A DNA stretch of 64,000 nucleotides, taken from the NCBI GenBank assembly GCA_900546325.1, contig URCR01000010.1, positions 9,804-73,803 on the forward strand, read 5' to 3'. Position numbers and translations under genes: made by a program. Every line of letters begins with the position of its first letter. Positions within the stretch are counted from its first letter, which is position 1. The notes beneath the pieces were generated by a model. It worked only from the letters and a program-made list of their open reading frames with translations. It was not told where the DNA came from and ran no database searches. Source of the stretch: an uncultured Lachnospiraceae bacterium. Lineage in GTDB: Bacteria; Bacillota; Clostridia; Lachnospirales; Lachnospiraceae. This document shows positions 18,764-27,283 of the stretch, in pieces.

Positions 18764-18791
18764 GTACGGTCTAAAATATTTTAAACCGTAC
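18764..18791. other. Palindromic hairpin between proS and cca
   Basis: Inverted repeat GTACGGTCTAAAA/TTTTAAACCGTAC with a single mismatch, lying between the proS stop and cca start. It lacks a T-run, so it is more likely an mRNA processing or stability structure than a terminator. Confidence 0.5.
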
Positions 18792-18805
18792 GCCAACAGC
18801 AAAAA

Positions 18806-20245
18806 TTAGTATGCCTTTCCCCAGTAAACCATATGTTTTGCAGGTTTGCCGCAGTGCACACAGGTACCTGTGATCTCTTCCTGCTCAAATGGAATACAGC
18901 GTGAAGTCACTCCCGCTTCTTCTTTCAGGGCATCCTCACATTCCTGGCATCCGCACCACATTGCTTTAATAAATCCCGGCTTCTCATCTGCCAGTTTCTT
19001 AAACTCTTCCATGCCAGAAGCAGTATAGGTGTGTGCATCTCTGTGCTCCCTTGCTCTCTCGAGCATCTCTTTTTGCATGGTATCCAGTACTTCCGCCACT
19101 TTCGTTTCCAGCTCTTCAAACGGAACAATGATCTTCTCTCTTGTATCTCTTCTTACAACCACTGCATGTCCTGCCTCGATATCCTTTGGTCCTAATTCAA
19201 TACGAACCGGAATTCCTCTCATCTCCTGCTCAGAGAACTTCCATCCCGGACTCTTGTCGGAATCATCCACTTTCACACTCAGTCCTGCTTTTTTCAGCAC
19301 TTCTTTCACTTCATACGCCTTGTCAAGCACGCCGTCTTTCTTCTGCTGGATCGGAATCACCATCACCTGAACCGGTGCAATCCTCGGCGGAAGCACAAGC
19401 CCGCTGTTATCTCCGTGCACCATGATGATAGCTCCGATCATACGAGTTGTCATTCCCCAGGAAGTCTGGTGTACATACTGTAATTTATTTTCTTTATCCG
19501 TATACTGGATACCGAATGCCTTCGCAAATCCATCTCCGAAGTTGTGGCTTGTTCCTGACTGGAGCGCCTTTCCGTCATGCATCAGAGACTCGATCGTGTA
19601 AGTAGCCTCTGCCCCTGCAAATTTCTCCTTGTCGGTCTTTCTTCCCCTTACAACCGGAATCGCAAGCACTTCCTCACAGAAGTCCGCATAGACATTTAAC
19701 ATCATAATCGTTCTCTCTTCTGCCTCTTCTGCCGTCGCGTGTGCGGTGTGTCCTTCCTGCCATAAAAACTCTCTGGAGCGGAGGAATGGTCTTGTTGTCT
19801 TCTCCCAACGTACAACCGAACACCACTGATTGTACACTTTCGGAAGATCTCTGTGTGACTGGATATCCTTTGCATAGAAGTCACAGAACAATGTCTCAGA
19901 AGTCGGTCGCACGCAAAGTCTTTCCTGAAGCGGCTCAAGTCCTCCGTGTGTCACCCACGCAACCTCCGGCGCAAATCCTTCTACATGATCCTTTTCCTTC
20001 TGAAGAAGACTCTCCGGAATAAACATCGGAAGGTATACATTCTCCACTCCTGTCTCCTTAAATCTACGGTCTAACTCATGCTGGATATTCTCCCAGATCG
20101 CATATCCTGCCGGCTTGATCACCATACATCCTTTTACACTTGTGTAATCGATCAGCTCTGCTTTCTTTACAACGTCTGTGTACCATTGTGCAAAATCATC
20201 TTCCATGGAAGTGATCGCCTCTACGAGTTTCTTTTCTTTTGCCAT
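18806..20245 (-). CDS. proS: Prolyl-tRNA synthetase, short archaeal/eukaryotic-like type
   Basis: Charges tRNA(Pro) in the cytoplasm. The 479-residue form lacks the bacterial editing insertion and carries a C-terminal zinc-type domain (MWCGCQECEDALK, CVHCGKPAKHMVYWGKAY) ending in Tyr, features of the short ProRS class common in Clostridia. Class II motifs are seen at RPTSETLFCDFY and FLRSREFLWQEGHTAHAT. The start follows AAGGAG by 9 bp. A T-box leader specific for a proline codon lies upstream, with a hairpin-rich block between it and the start. Confidence 0.96.
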   Translation of the reverse strand: MAKEKKLVEAITSMEDDFAQWYTDVVKKAELIDYTSVKGCMVIKPAGYAIWENIQHELDRRFKETGVENVYLPMFIPESLLQKEKDHVEGFAPEVAWVTHGGLEPLQERLCVRPTSETLFCDFYAKDIQSHRDLPKVYNQWCSVVRWEKTTRPFLRSREFLWQEGHTAHATAEEAEERTIMMLNVYADFCEEVLAIPVVRGRKTDKEKFAGAEATYTIESLMHDGKALQSGTSHNFGDGFAKAFGIQYTDKENKLQYVHQTSWGMTTRMIGAIIMVHGDNSGLVLPPRIAPVQVMVIPIQQKKDGVLDKAYEVKEVLKKAGLSVKVDDSDKSPGWKFSEQEMRGIPVRIELGPKDIEAGHAVVVRRDTREKIIVPFEELETKVAEVLDTMQKEMLERAREHRDAHTYTASGMEEFKKLADEKPGFIKAMWCGCQECEDALKEEAGVTSRCIPFEQEEITGTCVHCGKPAKHMVYWGKAY

Positions 20246-20318
20246 ACTCTTCTTCTCCTTTTCTTTCCTTTATGCACAGCTTTGTACATGAATCTTCTAT
20301 TACAATAATTATTGGGAG

Positions 20319-20450
20319 GGAATTTCCTAGAATAAAGAATCTCGCAAGCGAGATTCTCTGCGCGCGAGCGGCGTCGTTAGCGACTTGTTTCCTTTCCGCG
20401 AGCTGCGCATTCCCACGCGAAGCGTGTTTTTTATTACATAGGAATTTCCT
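20319..20450. repeat. Hairpin-rich repeat-like block bounded by GGAATTTCCT
   Basis: Two copies of GGAATTTCCT (20319-20328 and 20441-20450) bound about 112 bp of G+C-rich DNA unlike its surroundings. Inside are a perfect 10-bp hairpin AGAATCTCGC/GCGAGATTCT (20336-20357), a CACGC/GCGTG hairpin (20414-20426) and further CG-rich self-complementary stretches. The right-hand copy lies inside another hairpin TTATTACA/TGTAATAA (20431-20459) that touches the T-box terminator. It codes for nothing visible. It looks like a small non-autonomous mobile repeat inserted in the proS 5' leader; no second copy was recognised elsewhere in the window. Confidence 0.55.
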
Positions 20451-20458
20451 GTGTAATA

Positions 20459-20715
20459 AAAAAGAGCCTCTCAATCCCCCCTGCAAGGGACCGAAATGCT
20501 CGGCGGTACCACCCTTATTAATCATAACCGGCTCCGGCTTGTGCCATATCCGGCTAAAATTCTCTCTGTTCTCCTTAACGCAGATGTACGCTGTGCTTTC
20601 ACACAGAAGCTCCAAGGCAGGTTCAATACATCTTCTGCAAGAATCTCACACCATCTGATTCTCTCTCTGGGGCATATCCTGTATTTACTGATCCTCTTCA
20701 TCGCTCTTGTTCAGT
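20459..20715 (-). promoter_or_regulatory. T-box riboswitch, proline specifier, controlling proS
   Basis: The minus-strand leader has the T-box elements in order: AGTAAATACAGGA of the stem I base, AGAGAG with GGTGTGAGA, the specifier loop GAACCTGCC with codon CCU (20621-20619, proline), CTTGGAGC, and the conserved antiterminator sequence AAGGGTGGTACCGCC (about 20516-20502). A terminator hairpin with GTCCCTTGCAGGG and outer GAGC/GCTC ends in TTTTTT (20463-20458). Uncharged tRNA(Pro) should favour the antiterminator and allow proS transcription. Confidence 0.95.
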
Positions 20716-20721
20716 AAACTC

Positions 20722-20750
20722 ATTTTAAGAGAATTTCCCGACTTTGTCAA
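20722..20750 (-). promoter_or_regulatory. Promoter of the T-box/proS transcript
   Basis: Minus-strand TTGACA (20750-20745), 17-bp spacer, TAAAAT (20727-20722). It overlaps the stop codon of the upstream AI-2E-family gene and places the start of transcription near 20715, at the T-box 5' end. Confidence 0.85.
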
Positions 20751-21802
20751 GAAGTCCCTTTCTCCGCTTGCAGCAGTTCCCTGACAATTTCTTTCCCTGC
20801 AAGATATCCTACCGGACCTGTGATCACTCCACTTACACCGAACAGTCGAATTCCTACATAGACTGTGACAAGCACCATAATCGCAGGGATCCCCAGATTC
20901 TCCCCGATCAGCTTCGGCTCTAAAAATTCTCTCGTAAGATTGCAGAGCACAGACAATCCCACATAGACTGCGGCGAGAAAAAAGTGTCCCTGAAACGCCT
21001 GTATAATTGCAAGCGGATATAACACGACCGCTGTTCCGAACACCGGGAGTGCATCAAGAAAACCGATCAGTACTCCTAAAAGCAGCGCATACGGATTTTT
21101 CAAAAACAGAAACGTGGCCGTGCAGAGCGCCGCGATCACAGACATAATGATCAGCTGTGCTTTGAGAAACATTCCGCCCATATGAAAAATACGTTTGATG
21201 ATCTTTACAAAATTCCGGTATCCGATACAGTGTGACGCCCTCTCTTTCAGTTTGTCAAAATCATTGACAAGCAGAATGATCGACACAAAAATGATGATAC
21301 CGACTCCCGCCACTTCGATGACTGCCTTGACATATCCCCATGAATTTGCCATCAGTTTCGGCACAAACTGCCTTTCGACGCTCTCCGCAACCGCTGTCAT
21401 CCGGGCCAGCAAAAGCGATTCCAGCTCTCCCGCCTCCATCCCGAAGATTCCACTCATGTTCCGGCAGCATTGATCCAAGAATATTTCCATCTTGCCTGCA
21501 TAAAATCCATAGTGCTCAATAAAATAGCAGAACTGCTGTATAAGCGTGCTGCCGAGAAACCACAGCACTGCCCCCGCCACACCTAGAATGATCAGAAGCA
21601 GGCCGCCCGCAACAGCTCCCCGGTTTAACTTTGTATGTGCATGAATTTTCCCGACAAGCGGTCTTAACAGATATGCCGCCAAAAATGCACAGAAAAACGG
21701 GAGCACAAGCGGCAGTAAATACCTGATCCCGATATACATGCCCGCTGTGACTCCCACAACAATTATCACTGTCTTCCACTGTTCTCTCTGCATTCCCATC
21801 AC
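20747..21802 (-). CDS. AI-2E-family (YtvI-like) membrane transporter/permease
   Basis: A polytopic membrane protein of 351 residues of the AI-2E/PurR-permease family (UPF0118). Spans are visible near the N-terminus (IIVVGVTAGMYIGIRYLLP and the following FFCAFLAAYLL), in the middle (VGIIIFVSIILLVNDFDKL) and in the C-terminal half (GVLIGFLDALPVFGTAVVL, containing the family core, and LVTVYVGIRLFGVSGVI). Substrate is unknown; related YtvI proteins are linked with sporulation in Bacillus, which is suggestive only. Starts at 21802, 21799 or 21793 are all possible. Confidence 0.85.
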   Translation of the reverse strand: MMGMQREQWKTVIIVVGVTAGMYIGIRYLLPLVLPFFCAFLAAYLLRPLVGKIHAHTKLNRGAVAGGLLLIILGVAGAVLWFLGSTLIQQFCYFIEHYGFYAGKMEIFLDQCCRNMSGIFGMEAGELESLLLARMTAVAESVERQFVPKLMANSWGYVKAVIEVAGVGIIIFVSIILLVNDFDKLKERASHCIGYRNFVKIIKRIFHMGGMFLKAQLIIMSVIAALCTATFLFLKNPYALLLGVLIGFLDALPVFGTAVVLYPLAIIQAFQGHFFLAAVYVGLSVLCNLTREFLEPKLIGENLGIPAIMVLVTVYVGIRLFGVSGVITGPVGYLAGKEIVRELLQAEKGTS

Positions 21803-21948
21803 CAGCCCCGTCTTTTTCTGCGCGCGTCCTGAGCAGTCAGCGACACACGGTAGTGATGTTAGTATTGCCGCCCTGTCGTCCTTTATACAGACTTTAAAAT
21901 TTTTTATTTTTCAGAGCTGCTTTTGTTTTCCAGTGTACGTTTGCTTTT

Positions 21949-22683
21949 CTATGAGATAAAAAATAAATCGAATCCTGCCCCCTCAGGCTGAATCTCAAAC
22001 TGCATCTGCTTCTTTGTCTTTGGATGAATAAATTCCAGACAATATGCACACAGAGCAATCTGCCCTCTCGCTTTTTCTTCACCGCCGTATTTTACATCTC
22101 CGAGAATCGGACAGCCCATCCCGGACATCTGTACCCGGATCTGATGATGTCTCCCCGTATCCAGATGAATCTTTGCCAGCGCCTTTCCATCTGCCTCCCC
22201 CTGTATTTCATAAGAAAGTCTTGCTTCTTTCGCTCCCGCATCCGTCTTCCTGCAGATTCTTGACAGATTTGTCCTCCCATCCTTGACAAGGTAATCTGTC
22301 AGCTGTCCCCGGGATTGCTCCGGAACTTTGCACAGTACCGCCTGATAATATTTTCCAAAACCGCCCGCCTGAAGCTGACGGTTCAGCTCCTTTGCAGCCT
22401 GCGGTGTCTTCGCAAATATGACAATCCCCTCCACCGGCTGATCCAGCCGGTGAATCACACCGAGATACGGCTCGCGTCCGCTCCCCTCCTGCTGAAATCT
22501 ATAATTTTTCAACAGACTGACCATATCTTTTGTCTGAATCTGCTTCGTCTGCACCGGAACGCCCGCAGGCTTCCTGCACACAATGATGTCTCTGTCTTCA
22601 TATAAAATGTAATCCTTGATCTCCACGCTTTTCTGCCTTCCTTTGTCTATAGCCTTCCTTATGGCTTTGCTGTTTTTATCCAA
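21949..22683 (-). CDS. RluA-family RNA pseudouridine synthase
   Basis: Isomerises uridine in rRNA or tRNA. The catalytic Asp motif appears as HRLDQPVEG where most family members have HRLDxxTSG, so the segment after the Asp is slightly divergent. DTGRHHQIRVQMSGMG and GDVKYGGEEKARGQIALCA fit the RluA C-terminal half. There is no S4 domain at the N-terminus (244 residues), as in RluA/YtzG-like short forms. The target base cannot be predicted. Confidence 0.9.
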   Translation of the reverse strand: MDKNSKAIRKAIDKGRQKSVEIKDYILYEDRDIIVCRKPAGVPVQTKQIQTKDMVSLLKNYRFQQEGSGREPYLGVIHRLDQPVEGIVIFAKTPQAAKELNRQLQAGGFGKYYQAVLCKVPEQSRGQLTDYLVKDGRTNLSRICRKTDAGAKEARLSYEIQGEADGKALAKIHLDTGRHHQIRVQMSGMGCPILGDVKYGGEEKARGQIALCAYCLEFIHPKTKKQMQFEIQPEGAGFDLFFIS

Positions 22684-22785
22684 TGCTTTTTCTCACACCG
22701 ATCATTAGTACACAGTAGTGCCTGGCCGTGTATTTGTCAAGCTGAACGTCAAAAATATTTTCCCCCGACGCTTGGGCAAAGAGTC

Positions 22786-22831
22786 AAAAAAGCCACCGCA
22801 AAGATGTTATCTGATTCATCTCTGCGGCGGC
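22786..22831 (-). terminator. Intrinsic terminator after spoVG
   Basis: Minus-strand stem GCCGCCGCAGAGATG paired with CATCTTTGCGGTGGC (two non-Watson-Crick positions) and a 10-nt loop, followed by TTTTTT. It ends the glgC-glgD-spoVG transcript 12 bp after the spoVG stop. Confidence 0.88.
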
Positions 22832-22842
22832 TGTCAATCCTC

Positions 22843-23127
22843 TTAAATGACCGCTTCCTCTGTGTTTTCCTCAAGAAGTGCCTGCTCATAGCGCTCTAAA
22901 ATCATTCTCTGAATCCGCTCTCTCGTATTTGAGTTGATCGGATGTGCAATATCCCGGTATTCTCCGTCAATTGCTTTCTTGCTTGGCATTGCGATGAAGA
23001 GCCCCTTCTCTCCCTCGATCACCTTAATATCATGTACTACGAATTCATCATCCATCGTAATTGATACCACTGCCTTTAACTTTCCTTCTTTTGCTACTTT
23101 ACGCACTCGTACATCTGTAATCTGCAT
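22843..23127 (-). CDS. spoVG: Septation/sporulation regulator SpoVG
   Basis: Small RNA- and DNA-binding regulator that affects septation, sporulation and envelope genes in Firmicutes. The protein begins MQITDVRVRKV and has the conserved block DEFVVHDIKVIEGEKGLFIA, then MPSKK and YRDIAHPINSNTRERI. The ATG at 23127 follows AAAGGGGA by 7 bp; the in-frame GTG at 23145 overlaps that ribosome site and is rejected. The gene closely follows glgD, so it may share the glycogen transcript. Confidence 0.95.
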   Translation of the reverse strand: MQITDVRVRKVAKEGKLKAVVSITMDDEFVVHDIKVIEGEKGLFIAMPSKKAIDGEYRDIAHPINSNTRERIQRMILERYEQALLEENTEEAVI

Positions 23128-23150
23128 ACTTTTGTCCCCTTTCACCGCTT

Positions 23151-24269
23151 CTACATCGCGTATCTCTCATTTTTCTCTACAACTACTTTTATGCCCTCTT
23201 CTCCTACATGGCGAGTGTTGGCACGAATTGTATCTCTGCTCTCTACGATACAATTTTCAATATAGGTATTATCTCCTAAATAAACATCGTTCAGGATGAT
23301 AGAATTCTTGATCACACAATTATTTCCGACAAATACTTTCTTAAATAGCACTGAATTTTCCACAGTCCCGTTGATGATAGAACCGCTTGCGATCAGGCTG
23401 TTCTTCACACAGGCTCCCGGATTGTATTTTGCCGGCGGAAGATCGCTTACTTTTGAGTAGACGTTCGGATATTCCTTAAAGAAATAATTTCTCACTTCCG
23501 GTTTCAGAAAATCCATATTTGTTCTGTAATAATCATCGACGGTTGCAATATTGCTCCAGTAATTGCTGATCTTATATCCATAAATCTTCTTCACATTCTT
23601 ATAGCGGATCAGGATATCCTGCACGAAATCAAATCTTCCTTCTTCTGCACACCGCTCGATCAGATCGATCAGCTGTCTTCTTCTGATAACATAAATTCCC
23701 GTTGAAATGATATGGGATCTGCTCAGTACCGGCTTCTCCTCAAATTCTTCAATCCGGCAGGAATCATTCATCTTGACTGTCCCGTAACGGCTGACATCTG
23801 CATCTTCGTCCATTTCTTTACAGACAACTGTGATGTCTGCTTTTTTTGCAATATGATATTCCAGAACTTTGTTATAATCAAGCTTGTACACCGCATCCCC
23901 GGATGTAATGATCACATATGGCTCATGACATTTCTTAAGATAATCAAGGTTCTGGTAGATCGCATCCGCCGTTCCTCTGTACCAGTATCCGTTTTCCATC
24001 GTGATCGTCGGTGTAAATACGTACAGGCCACCCTGTTTTCTTCCAAAATCCCACCATTTCGAAGAATTCAGATGCTCATTTAATGATCTGGCATTGTACT
24101 GTGTCAATACTGCAACTTTCTGAATATGTGAGTTTGACATATTGCTGAGGGCAAAGTCGATACTTCTGTAACTTCCTGCTACCGGCATAGCCGCAACTGC
24201 ACGCTTATGTGTCAGTTCCCGCATCTTGTTGCTGTTTCCACCCGCTAAAATAATTCCTACTGCTTTCAT
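23151..24269 (-). CDS. glgD: Glucose-1-phosphate adenylyltransferase subunit GlgD
   Basis: Second, usually non-catalytic, subunit of ADP-glucose pyrophosphorylase in Firmicutes; forms a hetero-oligomer with GlgC. The nucleotidyltransferase fold is present (GIILAGGNSNKMRELTHKRA, where GlgC has an intact GxGSRL loop), together with WYRGTADAIYQNLDYL and a C-terminal left-handed beta-helix (hexapeptide-like VGNNCVIKNSIILNDVYLG). At 372 residues it is a typical GlgD. It starts 2 bp after the glgC stop, so translation is probably coupled. Confidence 0.93.
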   Translation of the reverse strand: MKAVGIILAGGNSNKMRELTHKRAVAAMPVAGSYRSIDFALSNMSNSHIQKVAVLTQYNARSLNEHLNSSKWWDFGRKQGGLYVFTPTITMENGYWYRGTADAIYQNLDYLKKCHEPYVIITSGDAVYKLDYNKVLEYHIAKKADITVVCKEMDEDADVSRYGTVKMNDSCRIEEFEEKPVLSRSHIISTGIYVIRRRQLIDLIERCAEEGRFDFVQDILIRYKNVKKIYGYKISNYWSNIATVDDYYRTNMDFLKPEVRNYFFKEYPNVYSKVSDLPPAKYNPGACVKNSLIASGSIINGTVENSVLFKKVFVGNNCVIKNSIILNDVYLGDNTYIENCIVESRDTIRANTRHVGEEGIKVVVEKNERYAM

Positions 24270-24271
24270 CC

Positions 24272-25540
24272 CTATTCACCTACCTTAATCAATGTTTCAC
24301 CACTTGCAAGCTCTCCGTTTATGTAATCCTCTTTTGATGTAACACCACTAATGGCGGTATTCTTGCCGATCTGTACATCGGATGGGATCACAGACTCTTC
24401 CCCAATAGTCACAAGGCCAAATCCATAAATATCCGGTCTCATCTTATTCGGCGTATCACTTCCTGTTCCGAGCGTGACATTATCGCCAACCTGAACCTTC
24501 TCCGCAATGATCGCCTTGTCGATCACACAGTGGTCACCGATCACGGCATCTTTCATGATAATGGAATCTCTCACAATACTTCCTTTTCCGATCGTCACAC
24601 CGGAACTGATCACAGAACTGTGTACTTCTCCATAAATATCGCATCCATTTCCGATAATGCTCTTCTCTACGGCAGACTGGTCTGAAATATAGTGCGGCGG
24701 TAAAATACCACTGTTCGTATAGATCTTCCAGTATTCCTCATATAAATTAAATTCCGGAATAATATCTATTAATTCCATATTTGCTTCCCAGTAAGATCCC
24801 AGTGTTCCTACATCCTTCCAGTAACCGTTGTACTCATATGCAAATAACCTCTGTTTCTTCTCATGACAATATGGAATGATATGCTTTCCAAAATCACATG
24901 CCGGCTGCTCTGACAAAGCCTTCAGTGCTTCCTTCAGCACCGGCCAGCTGAATATGTAGATACCCATAGAAGCCAGGTTGCTTCTCGGCTGTGCCGGCTT
25001 CTCCTCAAACTCCTGAATCCGGTTCTCCTCATCTGTAATAACAATACCAAACCGGCTTGCCTCCTCCAGAGGTACCGGCATCGTAGCGATCGTGACGTCT
25101 GCATGATTCTCTTTATGGAAATCCAGCATCACTTCATAGTCCATCTTGTAAATGTGGTCTCCGGAAAGAATCAGTACATAATCCGGATTGAACATCTCCA
25201 TATAGTTCATATTCTGATAGATCGCATTCGCCGTACCGGTATACCACTCACTGCTTGTGCTCTTCTCGTATGGTGGAAGCACTGTTACCCCTCCGACATT
25301 ACGGTCCAGATCCCATGGAATTCCAATTCCGATATGCGTATTCAGACGTAATGGCTGATACTGAGTCAGTACGCCGACGGTATCGATTCCTGAATTAATA
25401 CAGTTACTTAATGGAAAGTCAATGATTCTGTATTTCCCCCCGAATGCAACTGCCGGTTTTGCCACTTTTGAAGTAAGAACACCTAGCCTGCTGCCTTGTC
25501 CACCTGCCAACAACATTGCAATCATTTCTTTTTTTATCAT
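24272..25540 (-). CDS. glgC: Glucose-1-phosphate adenylyltransferase GlgC
   Basis: Makes ADP-glucose, the donor for glycogen synthesis. The catalytic loop LLAGGQGSRLGVLTSKVAKP and the activator/substrate regions GKYRIIDFPLSNC and WYTGTANAIYQN are intact. ILSGDHIYKMDY carries the metal-binding Asp. The C-terminal half is a beta-helix with isoleucine-patch repeats (VIGDHCVIDKAIIAEK). The first gene of glgC-glgD-spoVG, with its own promoter; glycogen synthase and branching enzyme genes are not in this window. Confidence 0.97.
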   Translation of the reverse strand: MIKKEMIAMLLAGGQGSRLGVLTSKVAKPAVAFGGKYRIIDFPLSNCINSGIDTVGVLTQYQPLRLNTHIGIGIPWDLDRNVGGVTVLPPYEKSTSSEWYTGTANAIYQNMNYMEMFNPDYVLILSGDHIYKMDYEVMLDFHKENHADVTIATMPVPLEEASRFGIVITDEENRIQEFEEKPAQPRSNLASMGIYIFSWPVLKEALKALSEQPACDFGKHIIPYCHEKKQRLFAYEYNGYWKDVGTLGSYWEANMELIDIIPEFNLYEEYWKIYTNSGILPPHYISDQSAVEKSIIGNGCDIYGEVHSSVISSGVTIGKGSIVRDSIIMKDAVIGDHCVIDKAIIAEKVQVGDNVTLGTGSDTPNKMRPDIYGFGLVTIGEESVIPSDVQIGKNTAISGVTSKEDYINGELASGETLIKVGE

Positions 25541-25573
25541 GTCGTCACTCCTTTTAAGTAATTTAATAGTAGT

Positions 25574-25602
25574 ATTATACCATAAAAAGGTAATAAAATG
25601 AA
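25574..25602 (-). promoter_or_regulatory. Candidate promoter of glgC
   Basis: Minus-strand TATAAT (25579-25574) with a weak TTCATT (25602-25597) 17 bp upstream, in the AT-rich divergent region shared with murC. The leader would be about 30 nt long. Confidence 0.6.
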
Positions 25603-25667
25603 TGTTTTTTACATAAATAATTGTTTTTTTTAAAACTTTTTATATATATTTTACAAAAAATTGTAGT

Positions 25668-25696
25668 TTGGCTTTTCTTCCATATACCGTTATAAT
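25668..25696 (+). promoter_or_regulatory. Promoter of murC
   Basis: Plus-strand TTGGCT (25668-25673), 17-bp spacer and TATAAT (25691-25696). Transcription would start near 25703 and give a leader of about 55 nt with GGGAG before the ATG. Confidence 0.7.
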
Positions 25697-25758
25697 ATAA
25701 TGAAAGTGCGTAAAATATTACTATTAATTTAATTTTTCTATGAACAGGGAGTGTATTT

Positions 25759-27138
25759 ATGTATAAAATAAATTTTCAATGTCCGGTCCATGTCCATTTT
25801 ATCGGTATCGGCGGTATCAGCATGAGCGGTCTTGCCGAGATTCTCTTGAAAGAACATTTTACAGTAACGGGATCGGATTCCAAAGAATCGCCCCTTACAA
25901 GACATTTGACCGATCTGGGAGCTGTCGTCCACTATGGACAGAAAGCTGAAAATATAACAGACGATATTGATGTTGTCGTCTACACCGCTGCCGTACATGC
26001 AGATAATCCTGAATTTATCGCAGCAAAAGAACATCAGATCCCAATGCTGACCCGTGCAGAACTGCTTGGACAGCTGATGACAAACTACAAGACACCGATC
26101 GCGGTATCCGGAACACACGGCAAGACGACCACAACTTCCATGATTTCGCATATCCTGCTTGCAGGGGAGACCGATCCGACCATCTCCGTCGGAGGTATCT
26201 TAAAGATCATCGGCGGAAATATCCGCGTCGGCCACTCTGATGTCTTTATCACAGAGGCATGCGAATATACGAACAGCTTCTTAGATTTTCTTCCGAAGAT
26301 TGGTATCATATTAAATGTAGAGGAAGATCATATGGATTTCTTCAAAGATATTGATGATATCCGTAACTCTTTTCACCGGTTTGCCGCACTGCTTCCGAAG
26401 GACGGCACACTGATCATCAACAGTGAGATCGAACAGTACGAACGGATCACCTCCGGACTGAACTGTAACATCATCACATACGGGATCCACCGGGATGCAG
26501 ACTATACCGCACAAAACATCCGGTATGACGAAATGGGAAATGTTTCTTTCGACCTGATTGAGCACGGGACAAAGAAAGACCGCATTTTTCTCTCTGTCAA
26601 CGGTGAACACAATGTATCCAATGCCCTCTCTGCAGTCATTACCGGAATGCTGCTGGGCATCGATCTTGAGACGATCAAAAAAGGACTTCTGTCCTTTACC
26701 GGAACTGACCGCCGCTTTGAATACAAGGGAACACTTGACGGCGTCACGATCATCGATGACTACGCACACCATCCGACAGAGATTGAGGCAACTCTGTCCG
26801 CCGCACAGCACTATCCTCACAGAGAGATCTGGTGCATTTTCCAGCCTCATACCTACACAAGGACAAAAGCGTTCTTTCACGAATTCGCAAAGGCACTGAC
26901 ACTTGCAGACCATGTCATTCTCGCAGATATCTACGCTGCCAGAGAGACGGACACACTTGGCATGTCCTCAGAAGCACTTGCAGAGGCAATCCGCGAAGCA
27001 GGCGGAGATTCCTTCTACTTTTCATCATTTGATGAAATAAAAAATTTTGTGAAAGAAAAATGTATCCACGGTGATATGTTGATAACTATGGGTGCAGGAG
27101 ACGTTGTAAACATCGGAGAATCATTGTTATCCATATAG
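25759..27138 (+). CDS. murC: UDP-N-acetylmuramate--L-alanine ligase
   Basis: Adds L-Ala to UDP-MurNAc, the first peptide step of peptidoglycan synthesis. The N-terminal Rossmann motif GIGGISMSGLAEIL, the ATP loop SGTHGKTTTTSMI, the EACEY segment, and DDYAHHPTEI are all present. Length of 459 residues is normal. The last codons overlap a degenerate DnaA box that begins an array of boxes reaching into the downstream gap. The next gene is a DnaD-domain protein. Confidence 0.97.
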   Translation: MYKINFQCPVHVHFIGIGGISMSGLAEILLKEHFTVTGSDSKESPLTRHLTDLGAVVHYGQKAENITDDIDVVVYTAAVHADNPEFIAAKEHQIPMLTRAELLGQLMTNYKTPIAVSGTHGKTTTTSMISHILLAGETDPTISVGGILKIIGGNIRVGHSDVFITEACEYTNSFLDFLPKIGIILNVEEDHMDFFKDIDDIRNSFHRFAALLPKDGTLIINSEIEQYERITSGLNCNIITYGIHRDADYTAQNIRYDEMGNVSFDLIEHGTKKDRIFLSVNGEHNVSNALSAVITGMLLGIDLETIKKGLLSFTGTDRRFEYKGTLDGVTIIDDYAHHPTEIEATLSAAQHYPHREIWCIFQPHTYTRTKAFFHEFAKALTLADHVILADIYAARETDTLGMSSEALAEAIREAGGDSFYFSSFDEIKNFVKEKCIHGDMLITMGAGDVVNIGESLLSI

Positions 27139-27181
27139 TTATCCACATTATCCACATTATCCACATTCTTTCTTATCCACA
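27127..27181 (+). promoter_or_regulatory. Array of DnaA boxes upstream of the dnaD-dnaI-prs genes
   Basis: Three perfect TTATCCACA boxes are joined head to tail without spacing (27139-27147, 27148-27156, 27157-27165), a fourth follows 7 bp later (27173-27181), and a one-mismatch box TTATCCATA precedes them (27127-27135) inside the last codons of murC. Partial TTATCCA also occurs near 27194. A TATAAT (27235-27240) lies downstream, before the DnaD-domain gene. The array is placed to let DnaA control transcription of the replication-restart/loader genes, or to titrate DnaA. Confidence 0.9.
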
Positions 27182-27283
27182 AAGAATGGCGATTTATCCA
27201 ATAAAAAATCCTTTTTAGAACCTCTTTCTGGTGCTATAATACCAGTACATTGAAGAAGAATTTTAGAAAGGTACGGTGTAAGG

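Noticed and set aside
20196..20658. Long open frames on both strands over the proS leader
   Set aside because: They cross the T-box and the hairpin block and have no ribosome sites; the RNA structures explain the conservation.
27127..27181. Chromosomal replication origin
   Set aside because: DnaA boxes are present, but there is no dnaA, dnaN or rpmH and no clear AT-rich unwinding element beside them.
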